Source: Pseudomonadota bacterium | Lineage (GTDB): Bacteria; Pseudomonadota; Alphaproteobacteria; Puniceispirillales; Marisalimonadaceae | DNA length: 64,000 bases | Direction of reading: 5' to 3' | NCBI GenBank assembly: GCA_028382005.1 | Contig: JAOESH010000004.1 | Location: 1-64,000 of the forward strand | Shown: positions 38,642 through 47,079 of the stretch, one piece after another | How the letters are laid out: the number at the start of each line of letters is the position of its first letter | Numbering within the stretch: the stretch's first letter is position 1 | The notes under the pieces: model-generated | What the model saw: only the letters and a program-made list of their open reading frames with translations | Told to the model about the DNA's origin: nothing | Database searches by the model: none | Translations under genes and position numbers: made by a program

Positions 38642-39659
38642 AATTCCCAATCATTTTATTTTAATAGATAGATGTGCAGAGGAAACAAGAATAGTAGAAA
38701 TTTTAAATAAAAAAATTTTAAAAATTATTTCTTGGTTCGATAATAATCCATCAATTGTTGGCAACACATACGATGCAGTAATCATAAAAATACTACACGG
38801 GGGTATTGTTCGTGCTAGGTTACAAAGTGGAACTATAGTAAGTGTTAGAGGCGTCCCAAAGTCTATTAAAGTTAACAGTCTTGTTAAAATAATTATTATG
38901 AGTGATAAATTTGATGATAAGCCTATTCAAGCAAAACTATTGGTTCCAAATTCAGAATTTGAAGAAAAGTTAAGTTCATTAGATCAAATACAAAAAATAA
39001 TCTATCTTTATTTTACAGTTGGCATTCCTGTCGTAGAGGACGAATATGCTATATTTTGGCATCAATTAGATTTAGATCAATGTTTTCTTGAGGCTTTACA
39101 ACCAAGAGTTAACATTAAAAACGGTGGATTAATTTGGATTGAAAAAACTAAAGCTGCTACTCTTATAGATATAGACACTCAAAAATTAATTATTAATACA
39201 GATGAAGACATGTTTGATTTTTGCAGAAAAGCTTATGCTAGATGTTTAGAGGAGATTAAGTTAAGAAATATTGGAGGTATGATATTAATAGACTTTCCAA
39301 GAATGTCTGCTGCAAAGAAAAAGTTGTTACATCAAAAAATTATTGAAATAGGAAAAAAATATTTTATTGATGGAAGTTTCCTAGGGTTTTCAAAATTGTT
39401 GCTTTATGAAATTTATATTCCAAGAAATATAGCTTTATTAGAAAATTTTTATAAAAATATAGATGAATTAAATTTTCAAAATCATTTAAGATCGCTATGG
39501 AGAACATCTATAAAAATAAAATCAAAAACTAAAGTAAAATTTATATGTGGTAAAAGTTTATATAAAAAAATTATAAAGAGAAAGTATCCACCTTTTGTTG
39601 AAATTATTCCAAGGAATGACCTTCCTAATAACTATGGTGAATTGTCGGAAACAAATTAA
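38631..39659 (+). CDS. short RNase E/G family protein
   Basis: An endoribonuclease-like protein of about 342 residues. An S1-type domain lies around residues 35-80 (GNTYDAVIIKILHGGIVRARL), followed by the RNase H-like core with GGLIWIEKTKAATLIDID and NIGGMILIDFPRMS, which supply the two metal-binding Asp residues. It ends before the Zn-link CxxC region, so it is much shorter than E. coli RNase G (about 490 residues) and may not tetramerise the same way. ATG at 38631 is preferred; ATG at 38619 and TTG at 38613 are also in frame. yacG overlaps by one base. Confidence 0.87.
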   Translation: MTNKIPNHFILIDRCAEETRIVEILNKKILKIISWFDNNPSIVGNTYDAVIIKILHGGIVRARLQSGTIVSVRGVPKSIKVNSLVKIIIMSDKFDDKPIQAKLLVPNSEFEEKLSSLDQIQKIIYLYFTVGIPVVEDEYAIFWHQLDLDQCFLEALQPRVNIKNGGLIWIEKTKAATLIDIDTQKLIINTDEDMFDFCRKAYARCLEEIKLRNIGGMILIDFPRMSAAKKKLLHQKIIEIGKKYFIDGSFLGFSKLLLYEIYIPRNIALLENFYKNIDELNFQNHLRSLWRTSIKIKSKTKVKFICGKSLYKKIIKRKYPPFVEIIPRNDLPNNYGELSETN

Positions 39660-39835
39660 TGAAAAACTTAGATATAAAACAATTAAAATGCCTTACTTGT
39701 AAAAAAGAATTTAACAGTGAAGCGAAAACAAAACCTTTCTGTTCTCAACGATGTAGTTATATAGATTTAAATAGCTGGTTAGGTGAAAAATACTCAATTC
39801 AGGCAAACGAAGAAGATTATGAAAAAGATATTTAA
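39659..39835 (+). CDS. yacG: DNA gyrase inhibitor YacG
   Basis: A 58-residue zinc-ribbon protein. Cys11-x2-Cys14 and Cys28-x3-Cys32 form the metal site, and PFCSQRCSYIDLNSWLGEKYSI (in parts PFCSQRC and IDLNSWLGEKYSI) is the family signature. E. coli YacG inhibits gyrase by binding GyrB; the short form may do the same. Its ATG overlaps the stop of the RNase E/G gene (TAATG). It precedes tRNA-Phe, the usual alphaproteobacterial context. Confidence 0.92.
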   Translation: MKNLDIKQLKCLTCKKEFNSEAKTKPFCSQRCSYIDLNSWLGEKYSIQANEEDYEKDI

Positions 39836-39896
39836 TTTTTTTTTTTGTTATCTAGACATAATCTAAACTAGGCGTTATAGATTATTAATTCTATTT

Positions 39897-39972
<76 letters not shown>

Positions 39973-40013
39973 CGTTTTTTTGATTTTCCAACTCTAAATA
40001 ATGATGATTTTTC

Positions 40014-41159
40014 TTAGCCAAAAATACGTTTAGTCATATCTGGAAGATCAGCACCAAAAAAAGCGTTATTTACTACCTTTTGATGATCAGTGTCTAAAAC
40101 TCTAGCAAGAATTGAAGCGTAAACAGCTCTAGCATCTATAGAAGAATTTAAATCGCGTCCTTCAAATAAATTCTTTTTTTCCAGGCCTGGCCAGTCACTT
40201 ATTATTTTAGATTTAGACAATAGACCTCCAGCCATAAGAATAGCAGATCCATAACCATGTTCGGTCCCAGATCCGCCATTTTGATCAACTGTACGTCCAA
40301 ACTCTGTTAGCGAAACAACAATTGTATTTTCAAAGGAAGGTCCCATTTGCTTTGCTAACGTACCTACAATATCGTCAAATTGTTCTAATTTTCGGGCATG
40401 TTGACCATAGTCGCCACCTTGGTCTGCATGAGTGTCAAAGCCTGCTATATCAAAAACAGCAATGCTTGGTCCATTGATATCATTTAATTGCTGAGAAGCG
40501 ATTTTAGCTAAGCCTTTAATTTTTTTACCTGTTATATTTTTTGATTGCATCATGGCAATAGGGCGTTTACGAATTGTGTTTAAAACTTTTGATAACATTT
40601 CGTCATTTTTATAATCAGCAGCTAAAATTTTTAAAGTATCATCAGTAGGTAAGCTATTTCTTGAAGGCATAAAATTATCTAGGTTTTGTCCGCCTCTAAG
40701 AATTAAGGGCATAGGAAGAGAAATAGACAAGCTTTTTCTACCAGCTCCCTCTAAAGCTCTACCAAGCCATCCAGTTTTATCGTAATAGGGCTTAGTTCCT
40801 CCACTTTCCATAAGGTATTGCCCCTCGAAGTGGGATCTTCCTATATAAGGAATTGAAGTTGCATGGATTATTGAAGCTTTGTCTTCATTCCATAACTTTT
40901 TAAATTTTTTAAGTCTAGGGTGTAGTGCAAAATTTGACGTAACCTTTATTGGTTTATCTACTCCTATATCAGGTCTAGCCTTTGCAAGAATACCATTACC
41001 AATAAATGGAACTGCGGTTAGACCATCCATCCCGCCACGTAACATAACAACAACTAGGTTTTTCTTGGTTATACCAGATGCAAACCCTTTAGATAACATT
41101 GGGGCAGTAACTATTAATGATGCAGAACCTGATAAAAATACTCTTCTTGAAATATTCAT
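40014..41159 (-). CDS. DUF1501 family protein, Tat-exported
   Basis: A 381-residue member of the alkaline-phosphatase-like DUF1501 family. It begins with a twin-arginine signal (SRRVFLSGSASLIV) and then has NLVVVMLRGGMDGLTAV, SHFEGQYLMESGG, FDTHADQGGDYGQHARKLEQFD (in parts) and TEFGRTVDQNGGSGTEHG, the family metal-site segments. It should act in the periplasm after folding in the cytoplasm. Its start overlaps the end of the DUF1800 gene by 4 nt (ATGA). The pair recurs in many bacteria but its biochemical role is unknown. Confidence 0.9.
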   Translation of the reverse strand: MNISRRVFLSGSASLIVTAPMLSKGFASGITKKNLVVVMLRGGMDGLTAVPFIGNGILAKARPDIGVDKPIKVTSNFALHPRLKKFKKLWNEDKASIIHATSIPYIGRSHFEGQYLMESGGTKPYYDKTGWLGRALEGAGRKSLSISLPMPLILRGGQNLDNFMPSRNSLPTDDTLKILAADYKNDEMLSKVLNTIRKRPIAMMQSKNITGKKIKGLAKIASQQLNDINGPSIAVFDIAGFDTHADQGGDYGQHARKLEQFDDIVGTLAKQMGPSFENTIVVSLTEFGRTVDQNGGSGTEHGYGSAILMAGGLLSKSKIISDWPGLEKKNLFEGRDLNSSIDARAVYASILARVLDTDHQKVVNNAFFGADLPDMTKRIFG

Positions 41160-42652
41160 GCGTTTAATACCTTTCTACTGCATAAGATAGCAATCAGCGG
41201 TTCTGAAATCTTTAAAGTAGGAAATTTTGAGTATTTATTCTTAAGATCTAACTCATCTAAAACATTCAGTAATTCTTGAGGATCGTCAAAATTATTTTTA
41301 ACTACTTTTTTGGCAATATCCATAAAAGGTGTAGAGTTTTTATATAATCCAATTTGAACAGGGTTATTGATCAGTGCAATTCGTCTAACTAGATATTCTT
41401 GAGACAACCATTCTGTGGCTGTATCAGGAAACCCATTGGGTTGTTTTGCTCTAAAAGGAAGGTGACCTAATTCAGCAAGTATTTTACTTATTTTCTTCTG
41501 TTTATAATTTAGACGTGATACGAAGTCATATTCAAAAACCTTAGGATCTCCAGGCCAGTCAGCACCTGTCATTCTTGCAACTTGTATAAGCCAAGTTTCT
41601 GGTGAAAGAAATTTCTTTTCAGAGTTACCATGTTTCCAGGCGGCGTCTAAAACCGCTTTATGAATTTCTGTTAATATGCCATCAGATTTTACCCAGGCAT
41701 CAGTGACAATTTTAATCATATCTCTATTTGGATCGTCACATATAAAATGTCTACATAATTTCCATGCAATAAAATTCATACAACTTTGACTTGCACATAA
41801 GTCGTTGACTAATTGCCGTAATTGTTTTTTACCTTTAGTTTTTGGACTAAAGCCTGATATTTTATATTCTTTCCCTAGTACTGTGTGTGTTCCTGGTTCA
41901 TGATTAAAGTGTTCATATCCTGTTTTTTTAAGTTCACCCTTATGTCCTTTTTTCCAACCTGTAAAACCCCAACCTGTCATGATATATGCGGTGTTAATAA
42001 CATCTTCTTGAGTATAACCTGCTTTAGGAGAGATTGTATGAAGTTCTAGTAACTCACGTCCATGATTTTCATTTAGCCCTTTTACACGTTTGTTTTTACG
42101 TTTTCTATGCATATTAGTATCTGAATTAGGACCTGCTGATTTAAAATTATCTAAACTCTTTATCATAGGCCACGTTAATGTCATATCGTAGACCATATCA
42201 GCAAACTTACCTGTCATTAATGGACGTAATTGTTCTCTTTGCATTGGACCTGTATTAAATACTGGTAATTTATTTTTATCAACAATAGCAAAGTGATTAC
42301 CCCAAAAATGCCAAAATCTCTCAAATACAGGTTGATTTCCATGAACCGCTTGATGATGTCTAATAGCTAATTCGTATTTTTCAAAATATTTACGTCCAGT
42401 TCGACGGTATAGTTTTGTTTTCTTTATTTTCGCTTTTGCAGGGTTCTTCTCTGTTTCTTGAATTTTGTCTTCTTCAAGTTGAAAATCTACTCTTATATCT
42501 ATCATTTCAGTTTCAGAGTAAAGTTTTCCAGGCCAAATTAACTTAGGTGATACATTCATTTGAGACTTAGCCCAATTAAGAGGATCTTCCGGGATGTCTT
42601 CGTCTGGTCTTAGTCCAAAACCTACACGACGAATGAATGCCTTAGTCATCAT
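41156..42652 (-). CDS. DUF1800 family protein
   Basis: A 498-residue helical protein of the DUF1800 family. Typical segments are FIRRVGFGLRPDED at the start, RFWHFWGNHFAIVD, NENHGRELLELHTIS, YTQEDVINTAYIMTGWGF and CRHFICDDPNRDMI. No classical signal peptide is visible, although its partner DUF1501 is Tat-exported; the two might be exported as a complex. Coupled to DUF1501 by a 4-nt overlap. Function unknown. Confidence 0.9.
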   Translation of the reverse strand: MMTKAFIRRVGFGLRPDEDIPEDPLNWAKSQMNVSPKLIWPGKLYSETEMIDIRVDFQLEEDKIQETEKNPAKAKIKKTKLYRRTGRKYFEKYELAIRHHQAVHGNQPVFERFWHFWGNHFAIVDKNKLPVFNTGPMQREQLRPLMTGKFADMVYDMTLTWPMIKSLDNFKSAGPNSDTNMHRKRKNKRVKGLNENHGRELLELHTISPKAGYTQEDVINTAYIMTGWGFTGWKKGHKGELKKTGYEHFNHEPGTHTVLGKEYKISGFSPKTKGKKQLRQLVNDLCASQSCMNFIAWKLCRHFICDDPNRDMIKIVTDAWVKSDGILTEIHKAVLDAAWKHGNSEKKFLSPETWLIQVARMTGADWPGDPKVFEYDFVSRLNYKQKKISKILAELGHLPFRAKQPNGFPDTATEWLSQEYLVRRIALINNPVQIGLYKNSTPFMDIAKKVVKNNFDDPQELLNVLDELDLKNKYSKFPTLKISEPLIAILCSRKVLNA

Positions 42653-42795
42653 ATCAGTATAAATATCCTTTTTATTAACTATATATTTTGGTCATTTTAA
42701 TTTAAAAAACAACAATTAATTAAACTATATTTTATTTGTATAATTTATGGTTTTGATTAAAATTAATTTTTAAATACGCTTTTTGAGGTACTGTA

Positions 42796-43782
42796 ATGGC
42801 TAAAGATAAACCAACTAATAAAAAAAAAGTATTAATGGTTCAAGGTCTTCACGAAGAAGGAAAGAAATTATTATTAGAAAGAGATGATATTGAGGCAATT
42901 ACGATTATGTCTGGTGATGAAAATGAAATTATGAAAGCAGCAAAAGATGCTCATGGAATTACTGTTAGGACAGCAAATATTTCGAGAAGAATAATTGAGA
43001 ATTCTAAAAATCTACAAATAGTATCTAGGCACGGTGTTGGTTATGATTCTATTGACGTTAATGCGTTAAATGATTGTGGTATTCCCTTGGCAATAGCAGC
43101 ACATTCAAATATGATTTCTGTTGCTGAACATGCAATGTTTATGTTGTTAGCACTTTCTAAAAATGTTTTTTATTATGATGAATTTGCTCGAAAAGCCGAT
43201 TGGACAAGTCGATGGGATATAAGAGCTTGGGATGTTGCAGAAAAAAATTTACTAATTGTTGGATTTGGAAGAATTGGATCAAAGTTGGTTAAGAGGGCTT
43301 TAGCTTTTGATATGAACGTATTTGTATATGACCCTTATATCAATGCTTCTGAAATAAAAAAATCTGGTGCAAATCATATAGAAAATTATGTCGACATTTT
43401 AGGAGATATGGATGCAGTATCATTACATTGTCCAAAAAATGAAGAAACTACTGATATGTTTTCTGAAAAAGAATTTAATATGATGAAGAAGAGTTCATTT
43501 TTAATAAACTGCGCTAGGGGAGGAATAGTAAATGAAAAAGCTCTTTATGACGCATTAACCTCTAAGAAAATTCTAGGTGCAGGATTAGATGTATATGATG
43601 ATGAACCTTCAACATCTTCAAATCCATTGTTTGGTTTGGATAATATCCTACTTTCTCCGCATATTGCAGGTGTTACACAAGAAGCTACTATTAGAATGTC
43701 AAAACAAGCGGTTCAAAATGTGCTTGATATATTTGATAATAAAATAGACCCCGAAGTTATAATCAATAAAAATGTTTTGTAG
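42796..43782 (+). CDS. phosphoglycerate dehydrogenase-like 2-hydroxyacid dehydrogenase
   Basis: A 328-residue NAD-dependent D-2-hydroxyacid dehydrogenase. It has VSRHGVGYDSIDV, the Rossmann motif LLIVGFGRIG with acidic VYDPYI, and the catalytic Arg (NCARGG), Glu (DDEPS) and His (LSPHIAG). There is no ACT domain. It is divergent from the DUF1800 gene across 143 bp and is followed after 10 nt by an HpcH-type aldolase, repeating the pairing seen at 8.6-10.4 kb. Substrate unknown. Confidence 0.84.
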   Translation: MAKDKPTNKKKVLMVQGLHEEGKKLLLERDDIEAITIMSGDENEIMKAAKDAHGITVRTANISRRIIENSKNLQIVSRHGVGYDSIDVNALNDCGIPLAIAAHSNMISVAEHAMFMLLALSKNVFYYDEFARKADWTSRWDIRAWDVAEKNLLIVGFGRIGSKLVKRALAFDMNVFVYDPYINASEIKKSGANHIENYVDILGDMDAVSLHCPKNEETTDMFSEKEFNMMKKSSFLINCARGGIVNEKALYDALTSKKILGAGLDVYDDEPSTSSNPLFGLDNILLSPHIAGVTQEATIRMSKQAVQNVLDIFDNKIDPEVIINKNVL

Positions 43783-43792
43783 GAGTAAATAA

Positions 43793-44551
43793 ATGGAACA
43801 GCAATCTTTAAGAAACTGTTGGTCAAAAGGTAAGGGAGCCATTAATGCTTGGTGCTCTATTCCAAATGCAGTTACAGCCGAAATGATGTCAATGAACGAT
43901 TTTGACTCTATAACAATAGACATGCAACATGGTTTAGTAGATTATCAAACTGCCTTAAACATGCTTCAAGTTATATCTGGGTCTGGAAAAACACCTATGG
44001 TTAGAGTTCCTTGGAATGAACCAGGAATTATTATGAAATCTCTAGATGCGGGTGCTTTAGGCGTAATATGTCCAATGATAAATACTCCTGAGGATGCTAT
44101 CGAGTTTGTTGCTACAACAAAATATGCTCCTGTAGGAAGTAGAAGTTCTGGTCCAACAAGAGCTATGATGATACATGGCCCAAATTATCATGATGAAGCA
44201 AATGATAATATTATTTCTTTAGCTATGATAGAAACAGTTGAAGCTTTAGGTAATGTTGAAAAAATTGCAGCAACTGAAGGCTTAACTGGAATTTATATAG
44301 GTCCGTCAGATTTAAGTATTTCTATGGGATATAAACCAGGTTTAGATAGAGCAGAGCCAGAAGTAATAGAAGCTATTCAAAGAATTGAAAAGGCCTGTAT
44401 TGACAATAATATCAAGGTTGGTATCCACTGCCTTTCCCCTTCATATTTAAAAGATAAATTATCTAATGGATATCACTTAGCGACTTTAGCTAGTGATGTA
44501 AGGATTTATGCCGAAGGTATAAGTAATAAATTAAAAGAAGCTAGAGCATAA
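43793..44551 (+). CDS. HpcH/HpaI family aldolase
   Basis: A 252-residue metal-dependent pyruvate aldolase paralogous to the one at 8625. The catalytic His sits in IDMQHGLVDY, the Arg in MVRVPWNE, and the metal ligands are Glu in LAMIETVEAL and Asp in IGPSDLSISMG. The GPSDLSIS version resembles the 4-hydroxy-2-oxovalerate or keto-deoxy-sugar-acid aldolases of the family more than the VGHFDL version at the other locus. AGGAG precedes the ATG and the gene follows the dehydrogenase by 10 nt. Confidence 0.88.
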   Translation: MEQQSLRNCWSKGKGAINAWCSIPNAVTAEMMSMNDFDSITIDMQHGLVDYQTALNMLQVISGSGKTPMVRVPWNEPGIIMKSLDAGALGVICPMINTPEDAIEFVATTKYAPVGSRSSGPTRAMMIHGPNYHDEANDNIISLAMIETVEALGNVEKIAATEGLTGIYIGPSDLSISMGYKPGLDRAEPEVIEAIQRIEKACIDNNIKVGIHCLSPSYLKDKLSNGYHLATLASDVRIYAEGISNKLKEARA

Positions 44552-44581
44552 ATCTACATATTTAATAATTGAGGAGATATA

Positions 44582-45553
44582 ATGAGGGCGGTAACAGTTA
44601 TTGAAGGTGGAGTTAATATTCTAGATGTTGAAATTCCAAAACCTAAAAACAATGAAGTTCTTGTTAAAGTATTTTCTTGTGGTCTAAATAGAGCGGATCT
44701 AATGGTTGCCGATGGGGGGGCACATGGATCTGCAGGTGGTTCAGGTACAATTGTAGGGATGGAATTTTCTGGCGAAGTTATTGAGTTTGGTAATGATGTA
44801 ACTAACCTCTCAGTCGGTGATAGAGTTATGTGTTCAGGTACTTCTGCTTGGGCAGAATATGCGGTTACAGATTGGGGAAGAGTTATTAAGATTCCTGATA
44901 ATAATATGGATTTGATTACAGCAAGCACTTTACCAATAGCTCTTGGAACTATGCATAATGCAATTGTGACTGCTGGCGAGTTTTTAAAGGGACAATCTAT
45001 TCTTATTCAAGGAGCAAGTTCTGGCGTTGGTTTGATGGGGTTGCAAATAGCAAAAAATTTAGAAGCTAAAATGATCATTGGAACTTCAACAAAACCTGAA
45101 AAGTTTGATAGATTAAAACAATTGGGTGCAGATATTGTTGTTAACTCAAAAGATCCTAAATGGTCAGAAGAAGTTTTAGATAAAACAAATGGTGAAGGGG
45201 TTGATTTAATTATAGACCAATTATCAGGTTATACCGTTAATCAAAATATGTTAGCCACTAAGATAAAAGGTAATATTATTAATGTTGGAAGATTAGCGGG
45301 TGGGCCTTCTGAATTTAATTGTGACATTCATGCTCTTAGGAGAATAAATTATAAAGGAGTTACTTTCAGAACTAGATCTTTAGATGAAATTAGAAATGTC
45401 TTTGCAAATATGTGGAATGATTTAAGTAGCATGGTCTCCAATGGAAATTTATCTATGCCAATTGAAAAAGTGTTTGATTTTAATGATGTTTCTCAAGCAT
45501 TATCTCATATGAGAGATAATAAACATTTTGGAAAATTAATTTTAAAATTGTAA
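44582..45553 (+). CDS. quinone-oxidoreductase-like MDR family protein
   Basis: A 323-residue medium-chain dehydrogenase/reductase. It has NRADLMVADGG and MEFSGEVIEFG in the catalytic domain, the nucleotide motif GASSGVGLMGLQIAK, and FGKLILKL at the end. The zinc ligands of alcohol dehydrogenases are absent, so it belongs to the zinc-free NADPH:quinone reductase or enoyl reductase type. GAGGAG precedes the ATG; the gene continues the dehydrogenase-aldolase run with a 30-nt gap. Confidence 0.84.
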   Translation: MRAVTVIEGGVNILDVEIPKPKNNEVLVKVFSCGLNRADLMVADGGAHGSAGGSGTIVGMEFSGEVIEFGNDVTNLSVGDRVMCSGTSAWAEYAVTDWGRVIKIPDNNMDLITASTLPIALGTMHNAIVTAGEFLKGQSILIQGASSGVGLMGLQIAKNLEAKMIIGTSTKPEKFDRLKQLGADIVVNSKDPKWSEEVLDKTNGEGVDLIIDQLSGYTVNQNMLATKIKGNIINVGRLAGGPSEFNCDIHALRRINYKGVTFRTRSLDEIRNVFANMWNDLSSMVSNGNLSMPIEKVFDFNDVSQALSHMRDNKHFGKLILKL

Positions 45554-45565
45554 AGTTTATTTATT

Positions 45566-46309
45566 TTGTTTTCTGATCCATTAATAATTACAGCTATATT
45601 AGTAGCCTTTTCACTTGGTGGAATTTTAAAGGGTGCTACAGGTGCAGGTGCACCCATAATTACTATTCCAGTTATTGCAGCTTTTTACGATGTAAGAATA
45701 GCAGTGATTATTATGGTGGTTCCAAATTTATTAACAAATATTGGACAATTATATCAATTTAGAAAAACTATTTTACCTAAGTTTTTTACATTATCATTTG
45801 CTTTAGGTGGTGGGATTGGGGCGTTTTTAGGGACAATTTTACTAGTAAATTTGTCAATAAAAATTTTGACGCTATCTGTAGCTTTTATAGTTATCATATA
45901 CATATTGCTTAAGTTAATAGTCCCTTCTTGGAAATTGACCTATAAAAAAGCAGAGAAATTAGTTTTTTTAATGGGGACAGGTGGTGGCGTTCTTCAGGGG
46001 ACTGCAGGGCTTTCTGCTCCAATATCAATAACATTCCTTAATTCTATGAAATTAGAACGAAATCAATTTATTCCAACAATTTCTGTTTATTTTGGAGTCA
46101 TGTCTATTTTTCAAATGCCTACTTTGTATTATTATGATTTTTTGAATTTAGAAATTATTATAGTTAGCTTTATATCTACATTAGTACTTTTATTATTTAT
46201 GCCATTTGGATCTTGGATAGCTAAAAGTGTGTCTAAAGAAAGTTTTGACAAGATAACTTTAATACTTTTAGGATTTATTGCCTTTAGGATAATATATTTA
46301 AACTTTTAA
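45566..46309 (+). CDS. TSUP (TauE/SafE) family membrane permease
   Basis: A 247-residue polytopic inner-membrane protein with about seven or eight hydrophobic segments. The first repeat starts with FSLGGILKGATGAGAPIITIP, given here in two parts FSLGGILKGATGAG and APIITIP, the TSUP signature; the second has GTGGGVLQGTAGLSAPIS. Family members export sulfite, sulfoacetate or other small organic anions. The start is TTG at 45566. It closes the dehydrogenase-aldolase-MDR run, so it may export or import a carboxylic acid handled by those enzymes. It ends 6 nt from the convergent FecR-like gene. Confidence 0.83.
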   Translation: MFSDPLIITAILVAFSLGGILKGATGAGAPIITIPVIAAFYDVRIAVIIMVVPNLLTNIGQLYQFRKTILPKFFTLSFALGGGIGAFLGTILLVNLSIKILTLSVAFIVIIYILLKLIVPSWKLTYKKAEKLVFLMGTGGGVLQGTAGLSAPISITFLNSMKLERNQFIPTISVYFGVMSIFQMPTLYYYDFLNLEIIIVSFISTLVLLLFMPFGSWIAKSVSKESFDKITLILLGFIAFRIIYLNF

Positions 46310-46315
46310 TATTTA

Positions 46316-47026
46316 TTATTTATACCTATTTCCACAAACTAATTTTCCATTTTGAGTAATACAACTGTATTGCAATTTATTAGAATTATTTTTATTCTCA
46401 GTTTTTGAAATTGAGGGGATACATCCTTCTAAAAATTTATTGCTAATATTATCATTATTAAAATTTGTATTAGTGTTGATGATATTCCCGCTCTTGGATA
46501 GTTTAAAATAAGCAAACGGTGAAACCTTTCTTATCACTTTTTCTTTAAAAAATAGATCTAAATTACTGCCATAATTAATTAATTCTAATTCATTGTTTTT
46601 GGATAAAAAAACATTATTTTTAAACTTCTTAAAGCTATAAGAAAAAAAATTTATATTATATTTATCAGATGAATTATTTGGGATTTTTAGGAAAAGGTTA
46701 CCGTTAATAAATTCAAAAGTAATTTCATAATTTTGTTTCACAAAATTTAAATCACTTACTTTTAAAGAGGAATTAGGAGATAAACATATTTTTGATTTAT
46801 TTTTTAAAACAAAACTTGCTGGTAAATTTTTAGTTTTTAAGAAATCACCAATTTTTATTGAATCAGCATTTTTAAGATTAAATCTTTTTCCATAAATATC
46901 TAAAATAAATATGTCATTATTTACTTTAGTCACATCTATTTTTGAAGAACTAAAGCTAGGAGTATTGAAAAAAACAAAAGATAATAAGAGGAATACAATT
47001 CTTTTTATTTGAAAAGGTGAATTCAT
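46316..47026 (-). CDS. exported protein with weak FecR-like features
   Basis: I do not recognise this gene firmly. A signal peptide (FQIKRIVFLLLSFVFFNTPSFS) opens the roughly 236-residue protein, followed by a beta-rich region with FVLKNKSKICLSPNSSLKVSD and YEITFEFINGNLFLKIP, which resembles the FecR domain. The C-terminus is Asn-rich and has four cysteines, including SCITQNGKLVCGNRYK. I start at the ATG at 47026 because the GTG at 47062 lies inside the hairpin that follows the BMP gene. Probably periplasmic. Confidence 0.55.
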   Translation of the reverse strand: MNSPFQIKRIVFLLLSFVFFNTPSFSSSKIDVTKVNNDIFILDIYGKRFNLKNADSIKIGDFLKTKNLPASFVLKNKSKICLSPNSSLKVSDLNFVKQNYEITFEFINGNLFLKIPNNSSDKYNINFFSYSFKKFKNNVFLSKNNELELINYGSNLDLFFKEKVIRKVSPFAYFKLSKSGNIINTNTNFNNDNISNKFLEGCIPSISKTENKNNSNKLQYSCITQNGKLVCGNRYK

Positions 47027-47035
47027 TATATCAAA

Positions 47036-47063
47036 GGTAGTCACATTATTTAATGTGACCACC
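47036..47063 (-). terminator. probable terminator after the BMP binding-protein gene
   Basis: Two 13-base arms (47036-47048 and 47051-47063) pair at 12 positions around TT, with the core GTCACATTA/TAATGTGAC. It begins 17 bases after the binding-protein stop. On the minus strand the stem is followed by TTTGATAT, a weak T-tail, so it may terminate only partly or protect the mRNA 3' end. Confidence 0.55.
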
Positions 47064-47079
47064 TTGTTACTTTATTAAA

